NCBI GenBank assembly: GCA_030248135.1
Contig: JASANC010001728.1
Coordinates: 96,228 to 160,227, forward strand
Direction: 5' to 3'
Origin: Theristus sp. LFF4_11
Lineage: Eukaryota > Nematoda > Chromadorea > Monhysterida > Xyalidae
Length of the DNA: 64,000 nucleotides
Below, one piece after another: positions 37,518 to 48,736 of the stretch. The position numbers and the translations under genes are program-made. Positions within the stretch are counted from its first letter, which is position 1, and every line of letters starts with the position of its first letter. The notes below the pieces were generated by a model. It worked only from the letters and a program-made list of their open reading frames with translations, ran no database searches and had not been told where the DNA came from.

Positions 37518-40500
37518 CTAAAACTTTGATGTCGCATGAGTTGAGCTGGCCCTCGTGGTCGGATTATTGGCGTGGTGATTTGGTTGATCAGCATTCGCGG
37601 TGGTCGTCGGTTGCACGATTCTCTCGAAGGCGCCCGGCAGTTCAACGTTTTTCGTTTCGGGCAGCCAACAGAGCGACACGAGCAGCGTCACTGAGCAGAC
37701 AGCCAGCGCTACGACGTACGCCGCCGGCGGCCACACGATCGACAGGAACGCAATCTGCGATTTGGAAATACGGATCTGACATTTTGAAATAAATTTTGAA
37801 ATCTGACTTGAGATTGTGTAGCTGAGCTTATGAGTGGGCGCGGGCTTTTTAATCGCGACATGCACAACGTAACACACAACTGCAACTTTTTGCAAGGGAC
37901 GTTTTTGAGCACACTTTGTTTCAGATTTGTGAAAGACATTTCTTACGTCGGCAAGTACATAAAGAAGAGTCGTCTTTTAGACGATTACATGGTGCATGTA
38001 ATAATGAATTAGGAGTGTATTTTACACATGTGCAAGCGACGTCTCTTCACTCTCTTGCGCATGCGCATGGTCAACTCTGCGAAAGTAAAGCGCCCACCTG
38101 CGGCGCGAGCACCACGCCGATTCGTGCCGTCAGCGCCGCGGTGGACACGCCGATCGCACGCACCGGCGTCGGGTAGCCCTCGGCCGAGCAGAGGTAGCAC
38201 GCGTCCCAGGTGTACTCGATGAACACCGTGAAGAAATACGTCACCACGGTGACCGCGTAGTTGTCGTCGGACAGCTGAAGCGGGCGCAACCAAACAAACA
38301 CTGAGAAAGTGGCAAAACAGCAACAAAAGGCGAACATATGGTTCTAGGTCGCCGAACAAGATGGGTAACGAGTCTGAAAAGAAACAGTTAAGAGTAGAAA
38401 CTTATCACCCCAGCAGCAGTGAGCGTTATCAGAACGGCTAACAACACGATGTTGACTGCCAATGGCACTTGGTGCAGCATACGACGACTGAACGACGGAA
38501 TGAACGTGTCAATGACGAAGATGATCTGATAGGAGAAACGTTCGGTAAAGTTTGTCAAACTGAAACATGTTGTTTTCGGTTTTGGGTGTATGTGTTGTTT
38601 TGTTGCTGTTGTCGATGACGTGTTGACGCTAAAACATAACTGTGGTGCAAAGTGTAACGCAAAGAGTGACGTAAAGTGGGACGCTAAAACCACTCGTGAC
38701 TGCCCACTGCAACCAACAAGAATCAGCGTCCTCATTTTCAATTTCCATCACAGTCCACGGAAACAGCATTGCGAAAACTGCTAGCCATTTTCGAGACAAT
38801 AATCAAGGCGGCGAAGATGAACTGCGATTGAAAAAAGTCGCCCGGCAATCTGGAACTGTTGAAGTCGATCGTGTACGAAGCGGCTGCTGACGTGAACCAC
38901 ATCAAGCAGAAGACGAACGTTCGACGCGCGATCTCCGGGCCGGAACAGCACAGATCCTTGACGGTGTACATTCTGCTGTCGGTCGCTTGCTCCGGCGGAA
39001 TTGCTGGAATTATATACACGAAGTTTGTTGTCTGTTCGAAAATTTTACAAACTTTTGTTTTGCAAACGAACATGCAGAGAGATCTTGGTTGGATATCTCA
39101 CTGGAAAGGTTTGTACGCACGAATAAGATATCTTCATCATTTCAGACTTTAATGTTCAGCTTCCAATCAGCATCCAGCACTCAAAAGCGACCTGCACAAC
39201 CTCGTTCGCGTGCGCCGACCGTTCCGTTGATGCAGTCGATCCTTCGTGTCGCCGCTGCCAGCGCGTGCTTCTTGTCTGCGCGTGAGGCGAGCCATTTTGG
39301 CGATTCCGGCAGCACCAGGAAGAACATTAAGAGCAACGGCACTGCGAACACGGCACTGGTCGCGAACACGGCACGTCGCCAATTCGGCAACAGCCAACAG
39401 ATGAACGTGATCAGCAGGCGACTCCAGCCCTGCCAGTGCAACACACTTACACAAGCGGCCTTTTTGTGGTCTGAATGTTCATGATAACGTTAAAACGCCG
39501 ACTCCTTTTTTGGCATTATGGCTGTAATTTTTAGTTTGACGTATCAAATTTACTGTTTTTACCCATTTTTGATTGACGTGCTGTTTTGATTGCAGTTTCC
39601 ACAATTTTTAATTTCAAAGCCCCAAATGGAAATTTAATTGTCACCATTTTTACCAAATTGTTTACTTCTTTTTACCCTATTTTTGCCCAATCGTCAACTC
39701 AAGTTTTATCCCATTTTTACCCAATTGAAGAATCCCCGCTGCAGCATTCGTTGCTCGGGCGGTATCATCTCGATCACGTGCGTGTACGTCACCGTGAGAC
39801 CGCCGACCGAGAAGCCGGTGCAAAACCGCCCAACCATCAGCCAGAGCCAGCTGGTCGTGAATGCTGGAAAGAATTCTGGTTTTTTTTGACAAATGTAGTG
39901 GAACACTGTGCGATGCGCTGACACACGCTTCAACTGCACGCTTCTATTTGCTTGTGTTGGTGTTATAATAAAGTGCACTCGTTTGACTTCACTTTCAAAA
40001 ACAGAAAAGTTCATTCCTTTACTTTTGAAAAGTGAAACTTTTAATAATGAACTCCGACTGACCAGTGAGCGCGCCAGCGACGAGCGCGGCGGCCGTTGCG
40101 AGCACGCCGACTGGTTTGCGACCGCAGTTGTCGCCCAGGTGTCCCCAGACGAGCACGCCACTCAGTAAACCGACGAACTGCATCGTAGACACCAACGTTG
40201 CGTGGTAGGCTTGTCTGGTTTAGTGTTGTGCGCACATTGGCTTTTGGAGTTTTTAATTTTGAACACACAGCACCGCACTTTCGTTTGGTGGCATGTTTGG
40301 TACCGCCAAACTGGAGTAGCTGACGAACGGATCACTGTTTTTCCAGGGATTACACTGCAGATTTACATGCTGACAGCTGCACGTTTGTTTTTAACAACAT
40401 TTGGTGGAGCTGCCTTTAAGCACACATCTCTGTGCGTTGTGCCACAGATCGAGCTGCTGAGCAATACTGCAGCGCGTGTCACTCAGCTTTTTGCACCGTC

Positions 40501-41045
40501 ACGCACTCCGATCGCCCCAATCAATTTGAGTGACCTGCTCTCGCTCAAAACAACGCGCCCGGTGGTACAAAACTTCGCAACTAACACACAAATTCAATAA
40601 CAACACACGTAAGAAAACAGTAATTTAATTGAAAAAAAAACACGCGCTATATCGTCGTGTCTGTCGTTTCGTACCGTCCACAAAGCAGGTCGAACTCAAC
40701 GGCAGCCGAGTGAAACGCAGCGTCCGCCTGAAAGCTGATTGGCTGCGAGCAGTTCTCGACGACCGTGCAGTCACGTGACCAGTGCACACTGACGTCCGGC
40801 ACTGCGTCATCGGTGGCGTTGTCAAAGAAGTCATCGTAATCCGTCCCTCCATCTCCGGGGCCACTGTTTGCGAAGAACCTCGATGATGAGAAATTCTGAG
40901 CTTCCGACGGAATGACGCACGCCCATTTCGGACGATAGTTCAAGAAAATCGGCATCAGCGTCTGGCCGCCGAGGCCAATGGCGAGCAGCCACGCGAGCAG
41001 CGTCAACGCGTCGAAGCGCTGCACGTGCAGACGCCCGCAGGCCAT
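37518..41045 (-). CDS. SLC22-like organic ion transporter A
   Basis: Eight exons (40675-41045, 40063-40214, 39721-39863, 39192-39429, 38786-39003, 38409-38525, 38098-38274, 37518-37754) join in phase to 550 aa. It is a major facilitator superfamily protein of the organic cation/anion transporter type, about twelve transmembrane helices. Seen: N-terminal helix, a large extracellular loop with cysteines and N-glycosylation sites ending EFDLLCGR, the MFS loop motif GHLGDNCGRK (about 148-157), PESPKWLASR (about 263), SAEGYPTPVRAIG (about 444-456), and a C-terminal LPETKNVELP. It should sit in the plasma membrane and move small organic ions; the substrate cannot be inferred. The donor after exon 5 would be non-GT (ATG followed by GCTAGC) or a nearby GT, so that join is uncertain. 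It is a tandem paralogue of the next gene. Confidence 0.88.
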
Positions 41046-41235
41046 GGTGCTCTGCTAATTTGGTGATCATTGGCGGTTTTGTAACGTTGTGGCATTTGGA
41101 ATTCAATGTACTCATCATTGGTTGGATGCTACGTTTTGTAACCAATCAACATAATTAATCAAATGAAAATCATCCGTGCAAAGATATGCGGCTACTCCCC
41201 AAAGACGTGGTCGTTAGTCTATTGTCTGTTTGTAG

Positions 41236-41383
41236 CCCCGCCGAGCGGTGTATAGGCACTTAATGACTTAATGGCACTTAACTCGATGGGCGCCTTACTA
41301 ACGGCGTTCTGGACACTTTTCTGGGTTAGCCCTGGCTAAAAACATCGCTAACAGTCACCGTTCGTTCGTTTGTTCGTGTGAAG
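41236..41383 (+). mobile_element. tRNA-derived SINE, copy 1 (5' truncated)
   Basis: The body begins GCCCCGCCGAGCGGTGTATA, with GGCACTTAATGACTTAATGG, ACTCGATGGGCGCCTTACTA and GGGTTAGCCCTGGCTAAAAA. It matches 44534-44675 and the full copy at 52551-52745. The tRNA-like head is missing. Confidence 0.75.
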
Positions 41384-42092
41384 CTGACTCCTTTTTCCAC
41401 TAGAAAAAAAATATGATTAAAAAACACATGCATGTTAAAATAGCTAGAATAGCAATCAGTGGTGACGATCAATTTGTGACGTAGTCCAATGAAAAATTAG
41501 TGCATTTTTCCGGGAAACCGTGAAAAAGACCAAATCATTTCAAAACCGGTTAGGTGTATGAAATTGCAATTGTTCAGGTGCATGAAATTGAAATTTTCAC
41601 ATCCGAATATAACGAATGAGTCTATCACACGGCCTGTATGGTGCTTGGGTATTGGCAAAAACAAGGAAAACTCTCATCACAAACAACATTTTGAACGTGA
41701 ATTATTTTTTTTTGAAAAATGCGCCGGTGCGACAAAACACAGCTTGTTTGTGAAAGCATTTTTGATAGAGTTTGACAGTTTGAGAGATACACAAAAAGCA
41801 CGTTTTGACAGCTTTCGGTTGGTTGTACACCGTTCGCACCCACTGCTAACCATTTCTGCGCTTCAAATTCAAAAGCAGCCAATCGGATTCCGTTACACTC
41901 TGCGAGCATTCGCCACAATTTGCAATAAAAAGCATTCAACGTTGGTGGTCTGGTCGGCCGTCGCCAGAGGTTGTTCAGAAGTTTGACAGACATTTTTCAA
42001 GATCACATTAACTGTCGTTTTAGCAAATGCAGGCGCACGGGTTGTTTAAATTTTGATTTTTCAAACTAGTTCTGTATTATCATTTTTTTTAA

Positions 42093-42300
42093 GATTTTGC
42101 GACTTAATGAGTGTGCAGATGTCTAAGGAAACTAGTTTCAATCTTCATGTCGCAATTCAAAATCGCCAAGTGACTCGACCCTATTTAAGGGACTCGGATC
42201 ACTTTGCCAATTTTGAATTCTTCCGCGTCATGCATGAAACTGTTTACCTAAGGTATCTATGCGTGCATTGAGTCTCGGGACCAAAATAAAAGAAAAGAGC
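42093..42300 (+). repeat. Interspersed repeat, family R-A, copy 3 (longest)
   Basis: The most complete copy: TTTTGCGACTTAATGAGTGT at the start, GTGACTCGACCCTATTTAAG, GAATTCTTCCGCGTCATGCA and GAGTCTCGGGACC, ending AAAATAAAAGA. A possible head-only fragment with GAGACTGAATGCCTTTGCA lies at 42856-42935. Confidence 0.65.
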
Positions 42301-42613
42301 AGACAAAATATTAATACGTGGCATTGTTTATTTCAGCAGCGCATCTGAACTGTTTTGAAGCACTTGAAGCACAAAGTGTGGCACGAAAACAATCGAAAAA
42401 AGAGCGCTGCACCACGTCAAAATACGACACTCGCAGTTTTTCTGCTCTAAAAATGTACCTTTACTTCAGTGATTTGAGTTGGTTCCAACATCCAAGATAG
42501 TGACAAGTATTTCTGTGCTAGTCGCTACGCATTCAACAAAAAACAACAACAACAAACAAACACTATAGTACTAATCACACACACAGTAGCAATCATCTAG
42601 TCCAAACGCAAGG

Positions 42614-45600
42614 TCACGTGTTCAATTTCTGCAACTCCACGGCGTCGTGGTGATGAGCCGTTGGCTGCACGTTGTCAAAGGTGCTCGGCAGCTCGACGCC
42701 TTTCGTTTCCGGCAGCCAACAAAGCGAGACGACCAGCGTCACCGTGCACACACCGAGCACGACGACGTAGACGGCGGGGGGCCACAGGGTCGACAAAAAC
42801 GCGATCTGTGACGGTGAATGCGTGCTGCAGGCGAAGTATTGTTCGGTTATGATCCTTTCTATTGGTTTCGAGACTGAATGCCTTTGCACGCAAGGATAAC
42901 AAAGAGTTTCATAAATTGCGCGGCAATTCAAATTTGCGGCGCCGTCGCATTGCGGATTCGGGTTATTTTGCTTTTGCTGTGCGGCTTTTCCCAGTGTGTG
43001 AAACTTTTGTGCCTGCCAACTGTCTGAAATGATAATAGTAATAATAAAAATATACTGACCTGAAGCTTCGAAAAACTTAAAGACCGTTAGACAAGATCGA
43101 AAAAAAGCCAAACCTGCGGAGCCAAAATGGCACCGATTCTGGCCGTGAACGAGCTCGTGCCGACGCCGATCGCTCTGATTGGCGTTGGATAGCCTTCGGC
43201 CGAGCACAAATAACACGCGTCCCAGGTGTACTCGATGAACGCGACGCAGATTTGGGTGATCACGGTGATTGCATAACCATCGGAATACTGCAATTGGAGA
43301 GAAACACTCGAAAAACAGTCACAAAAAGCCGAGACCATCGCGATGTCAGATAAGAGCGCTGTTTCTCATATGGCCGCCTCTCAAACGGCCAAGAGCCGTC
43401 TCTCACAGGCTGAGAGCCGTCTCTCAAATGGACTGGGACCAGTAAAGCTTAGTAGTCAAGTAATGCTGCTTGAATGAAATCAAGACAACACATTTGCACT
43501 TCCTAAAACTTCATGTTTAAGAGCAAAGATGGCGAATTAGTTTAAAAAACGGAACTGCGGTGTTTCATGATTTTATTCAGGACTCAGTGGTGTAGTACTA
43601 CTGAACTCCTAAGTTTTATAAAACTGGTCCCAGGAGCTGTCTCTTAAAGCCCACGGCCAAGAAATAACCACACCGAAATTCTGATGCCTGTGCGTAGCAA
43701 ACGCTTTTAACGAGTTCAAGTGAATAAACCAGCAATAAAGCAATTAACGCACGCCAAGAATCGACAGCACAACTACAGCGACGTAGCACACGATCGTGAC
43801 ACTGATCGCACCCTGGTGTAGCGTGCGCCGTTTGAAGTTCGGGATGTACGTGTCAACGAAGAATAGAATCTACGTCAAAATTCAACAAATAATTCAAAAG
43901 TTATTTCGTTGCATTATTGTTGGATTGGGGGCCACATTCAACAGCGCACCGTAATTTCAAAGCAAGCGCACGCGCTGCGAACTCGGTTCACTCATACTGA
44001 TTAAAGTCTCCATTTTTTCGAACGAAATGCAAGCATCCATCCGAAATAATCTTGAAACGCAGGAAAATTTTGATGTCTCAGAAAACACAAACAATACATA
44101 GAAATACTGTGTCCTCTCAGGTGTTTTGACCATCAGAACGCAAGAAACACCATTTCTCCAAAACTAGCTTTTTTCATCCGCCATTCGTACCAATTTCGAC
44201 GCGATTATAATGGCGGAAAAAATGAATTGGCTCGTGAAAAAGTCGCCCGGCAATTGTCGACTGTTCAAATCGATGCCGTACGAACTGAGTGATGCCGTGA
44301 ACCACATCAAGCAGAACACGAACGTTCGACGCGCGATTTCTGGACCCGAACAGAACAGATCCTTTATGGAGTACAGTCGATGGTTGGTGTTTGCGGTGTT
44401 TTGCTCCGCTCGTGTGTCTCCTAAAGTGGGCGTCAATATTGAAGAATCCAAGCAAACAATATATTGCCGGCCTGCCCACACCCCCCCCCCCCCTCCCCCG
44501 ATTCGTCAAAATTGCCATATCAAGGCATATGTGTATTGCCCGCCGAGGAGTGTATAGGCACTTAATGACAGAAAACTCGATGGGCGCCCTACTCAATGGC
44601 GTTCTGTGCGCTTCTCTGTGTTAGCCCTTACTAAAAACATCGCTTAAAAATCCCAATAACAACAACAACAAGCCCGATCAGCCTAATCGCACTGCGTATA
44701 TCAAAGAGAAGTGACGTGAAGAATGTGCGTCCATCGCACAGTTTGCACCGTTTACCCTTGTCCGTCGCTTGTATTCGATTGAATCGATCGATTTTTTGCT
44801 GGGCCGTTTGCATCGCCGCAAATCGTCGTTTCGATTCCAGCCATTTCGGGCTTTCCGGCACAACAAAAATCAATAAAATCAGCAGCGGTATGCAAGCGAG
44901 CACGTTCATTGCAATCAGAGAGCGACGCCACTCCGGGATGACGAAACAGATGAACGTGATTAGCAGACGACTCCAGCCCTGACAAGAATCGGATATCCGC
45001 ATAAAAATGCTCTCTGTTCTGACGCTTTCAAAACTCTTTAGCCAATAATAAAAGTGAATTCGTTTTATTTCAAAAGTTTAAAAACTTACCCAATTGAAAA
45101 ATCCTCTCAGCAGCATTCGTTGCTCGGGCAGAATCAACTCCATCACGTGCGAGTACGTGACAACCATGAGACCGCCGCAACTGAGTCCCGTCAAGAAGCG
45201 ACCGGCTGCTAGAAGCTGCCAGCTGTGCACGAATAAACCTGCAGCAAAAATGGGATGGAATATGAGAGCAGAATGTGGCCGAGCACAATCGTTGTAAAAA
45301 TTACTGGAAAATAATCTTTTTGAGTACTCAAGGAAATCAGTGGTTGGTGGTCATAGACCAATGATCGAGCTTTTACATACAAAGAGGACTGTCGCGCACT
45401 GGTTATCGTATCACAGAAAGTGTTGAAAACCACGATTAATAATGACTACACAGTTGGTCCTGTCTCAAAGTGACTGTCGTAGTTTCTTGTAGTACTTCAA
45501 CCTTGCGTTCGACATTATTTTTCGAGAAACGATAAATTTCAAAACCTCGAATCTGCACTTTTTCTGCAGAAACCTTGGAACAGCACGCTACAGTCACTTT

Positions 45601-46684
45601 TCAAGGTTCCAGAATGAAAATAACCACGAAATTTGTTGAGTGTGTGAGAGTAGGCCTTATGAACGTTCAAAAAAATCACTGCAGATTCGAATCGCTCATA
45701 CCAGTGGCGACGCCAGCCACAAACGCCAGCGTGCTCACCGCGATGCCCACTGGTCTGCGTCCGATTGAGTCGCCAATGTGGCCCCACGTGATCGTGCCCA
45801 CGAGCACACCGGCAAACTGGAGCGTGCTCACGAGCGCTGCGTAGTACGCACTCCGAAAAACAGCAACGAAGCGACAATGTTTGCAAATATACGCTTTTTA
45901 GAGCATACACTCCTTCCTCCGACAGCCTTCCCTTCCGAAACCCGGAAGTGCTGTTGACCAACAGTTCACTTGAATGACGTTGTTTTTTTTTGACGAGTTT
46001 TATTCGCTCTTTCAGAGATTCACTATGCCAGATGAGAACAATTCCAAAGTGCAACCCTGAAATGGGAATCTATCCCCCACGATTTTAGTTTCGATAGCGT
46101 TCAGTGACTAACCGACCGCAGAGCATGTCGAACTCGGTGACTGCAGACGCGAACGGCGCATCCGGTGCGATGGTGATGTTCGTGGTGCAGTTCACGAACA
46201 AGCTGCAGTCACGTGACCAGCGCACCTGTTGTGGCGCCGCGGTGCGCACCAAATGGGATCGTTCGTCGTTGTTATTATTTCCGTCATCATCAATAAAATC
46301 AACCTCATCAGTGCAAATCCATTTCGGTCGGTAATTCATGAACACTGGGGCCAGTTTTATTGAAGCTTATAGTAGCCTAAACAGTGCTACACCAAAATAA
46401 TCCCCTAAGTATAAAATTATGGAACATCACATTACGTTTTTTCACACAAACTGTTTCACCAATGTCTGCTCTTCAACGTGATGTGAGAAAGCTGAAGCTT
46501 GGTGATTCATGACTTGAATCATACATTGTAAGCTCTCAACGGTGTAACACTCATTGGACTGCTTAGCTTTTACAAAACTGGTCCCTGGAAACAACTGCTG
46601 GCCCATGATGCAGATCGCAACGAACCACGTGCACAGCGCGATTACGTCCGATCGACGCACGTTCACACGCGCTGCCAGCGACAT
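42614..46684 (-). CDS. SLC22-like organic ion transporter B, exon 1 interrupted by a transposon
   Basis: Exons 46586-46684 and 46113-46345 (one exon in gene A), then 45702-45850, 45090-45238, 44756-44978, 44191-44420, 43753-43869, 43114-43287 and 42614-42805. Without the insert they sum to 522 codons. The architecture and every later exon phase match gene A: MFS loop GHIGDSIGRR, PESPKWLESK, SAEGYPTPIRAIG, LPETKGVELP. It is predicted to be a plasma-membrane organic ion transporter, substrate unknown. A 237-bp inverted-terminus element lies between codons for P33 and V34. Reading through it hits a stop. Splicing 46345-46578 as an intron (donor GTTTTG, acceptor CAG) would restore frame with two extra residues and V34 changed to Met. 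The gene is therefore either active with a new intron or a recent pseudogene. Confidence 0.8.
43432..43635 (-). mobile_element. MITE-3 copy (GGGACCAG family) in SLC22 B intron
   Basis: CTGGGACCAGTAAAGCTTAG at the left and TTTTATAAAACTGGTCCCAG at the right form the inverted termini, about 204 bp apart. Internal AAGAGCAAAGATGGCGAATT matches the reverse complement of the other copies. Just upstream, 43368-43430 holds a short degenerate tandem repeat of a GAGAGCCGTCTCTCA unit. Confidence 0.7.
44534..44675 (+). mobile_element. tRNA-derived SINE, copy 2 (5' truncated)
   Basis: GCCCGCCGAGGAGTGTATAG through GATGGGCGCCCTACTCAATG to TTAGCCCTTACTAAAAACAT, ending in an AACAACAACAAC tail. It lies in SLC22 B intron 5, antisense to the gene. 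Confidence 0.8.
46348..46584. mobile_element. MITE-3 inserted in the SLC22 B coding exon (237 bp)
   Basis: The termini GGGGCCAGTTTTATTGAAGC (left) and AGCTTTTACAAAACTGGTCC (right) are imperfect inverted repeats of about 22 bp. CTG stands on both sides (46345-46347 and 46585-46587) as a 3-bp target duplication. It has no coding capacity. Gene A has uninterrupted coding sequence at this position. Confidence 0.85.
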
Positions 46685-47697
46685 TTTGTAAGCTGCTTTG
46701 TCAGTTTTATTCAATTGAACGTCCGGTGACTTTCAGTAAATGTAAAGGTTGATTGAGTGCCTGGGCAGTCGCGAGCTACAGTAGATTTTGATAGTGTGTG
46801 CGAACCTGAAACTGAAACTGGACAGAAACTGAAAACGATTTGATGATTTTTTTGTTCTTTCTGTCTACAGTAACGGAATACGGAACGCTGTTGCGCGATG
46901 GCAATTGAAAAACATCCAACTGGTAGCTCATCTTTTCAAGTATAACGCAGTTCTCAAAACCGGTATGATGAACAACAGAATGAAGCTTATACCAGAACGA
47001 AACAGTGCGCGTGCCTGTGCTGCCCATGTCCATACGTATGTATATGTTCTTGAAAAAACAGGCCTTTTATTCGAACGAAATTCAACTTGTTACTAGTGCT
47101 TGTCATTGTATTGTACATAACTTTGCAATCAGAGGTTGACACTCGAAAGAAAACTTATGCTCCACCTCGCTTCACCCGAAAACACCACTCTGCTTTTATC
47201 AACTTTGGTCGCACAATATTATATCGTGTACATAGGTTTATGTTTTATTATGATCAACAAGATGTTTAGTGTAGTTGACCTTTTATATTGTTATCAGTAT
47301 AATATACATACATACTTGGTAGACACAGTTTCCAAAAGTGCAAACCACATGTACCACTTGTTACATTTGTATGTATATCGTCACAAAAACCCGGCAAAAA
47401 GAATTCGAATTTCACAAAAAGTGTCTTATTTCGTTTTGTTGCTCCCGTCTCTTTTGTTTGCTGTTTTTTGTGTGTTGCAGATTTATAGTGTGTTGTGTGT
47501 GTGTTGATGTTTGTTTTGTGAATGACGGCTTCTCTTCCGGGTTTTTGCGGAAAGAGCGGTCGATCAGATAGTAATTCGGCGATACAAACACAGTAATTTG
47601 AATGGAATCTAGTCCACCTTCGTGCAGTTACACTACCACCACAGTTCATCATCAACTGATGTTGTTCAAAGACAAAACACATGCCGTGTGATAAATA

Positions 47698-48602
47698 CAG
47701 GGTGGGCCAAAAAAAAGGTTCCATTTTCAAACTGCTGTCACTGGCTGGTGTTTTAATATTATGAGCTGAAATTTTCAGCACTGATAAAACATGCGTTGCC
47801 ATTTTACTGACAAAATTTTTTTTCCGATATATAATTCCTAGCGCTCACTGTGGCAGATTTTCTAAAAAGCTCGAAAAATCAACAAATTGACTGAAATGAG
47901 TGCAAGAAAAAATTAGTATCAAGATGCGTGATTCAATTTTGAAACTGTTGCGAAGGTGTCAAATTGGTCTTTTTGGATACCCGTGATAGTTCAAATCATG
48001 CGCTCAGAGTGGAAAGGTCTCACACTTGAATTGCATTTGAGCACCTCGAGCGAAATTCTGACGTTTCACAACGGACTCGAGTCAGCGACTGCGACAGAAA
48101 GAATTGTTCAGTTGATTTTTTGTTTTCTGTGTTGCTCTGTCTGTTAATTGGTTTCTTTTGAAAAGTTTTTCTGCGGTTTGAATAAAAACAGTGTTTCAGT
48201 TTCAGTTTTCTGCAGTTTCGTCGTGGTTAAGTGGACAGCAGAACAACGGGTCTGGTGTGCTAGCTGGTGTCAGCAATCTAAAATTTTTCTGCAGTGACTC
48301 GCCAGTTTCGCGTAAAGTTCCATCCAGCCGCTGCCGGACGACAAACCTTGATGATGATTTGGATGTCTATGAGCAATGATTCGTTGTTAAATTCTTGATT
48401 AAAAATCCGTTTTTTTTGAAAATTTGGGAATTTTTAAACATTGTGCTGTAAAACTGAATCTACTTGACCAAACTAGATAAAAAATTTTGTCAAAAAAATG
48501 GCATCATATGTTTTATCAATGCTGAAAATTTCAGCTCATAATATTAAAATACCAGCTAGTGACAGCAGTTTGAAAATGGAACCTTTTTTTTGGCCCACCC
48601 TG
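47698..48602 (+). mobile_element. 905-bp element with inverted termini of about 120 bp
   Basis: It starts CAGGGTGGGCCAAAAAAAAG and ends with the reverse complement, flanked by TA on both sides. The terminal repeats run on through GACAGCAGTTTGAAAATGG-type and AATTTTCAGC blocks for about 120 bp. TA targets and the CAGGGTG start are typical of Tc1/mariner relatives. The interior has no recognisable transposase, so it is non-autonomous. Its mirror copy is 61881-62789. Confidence 0.88.
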
Positions 48603-48736
48603 TAGATAGAACCAAAAAAATCACCACTGAACCGCACATTCAACGAATTGCAACTTTTTTCACAGAGGGTAAAAAAGTGAGTGCATGTTTTGTGTTTGAA
48701 ATCTTTAATTACAATAGGCATCATAGCTGGCCATGA

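Larger units (their letters stand above)
41046..42613. other. Spacer between the two SLC22-like genes
   Basis: Upstream of gene A and downstream of gene B. It contains a SINE copy (41236-41383) and a family R-A repeat (42093-42300). No gene is seen in the rest. Confidence 0.55.

Noticed and set aside
47136..47802. ORFs of 123 and 178 aa in the left arm, mirrored at 62805-63351
   Set aside because: They resemble no family, one runs into the transposon terminus, and their conservation is explained by the arm duplication.
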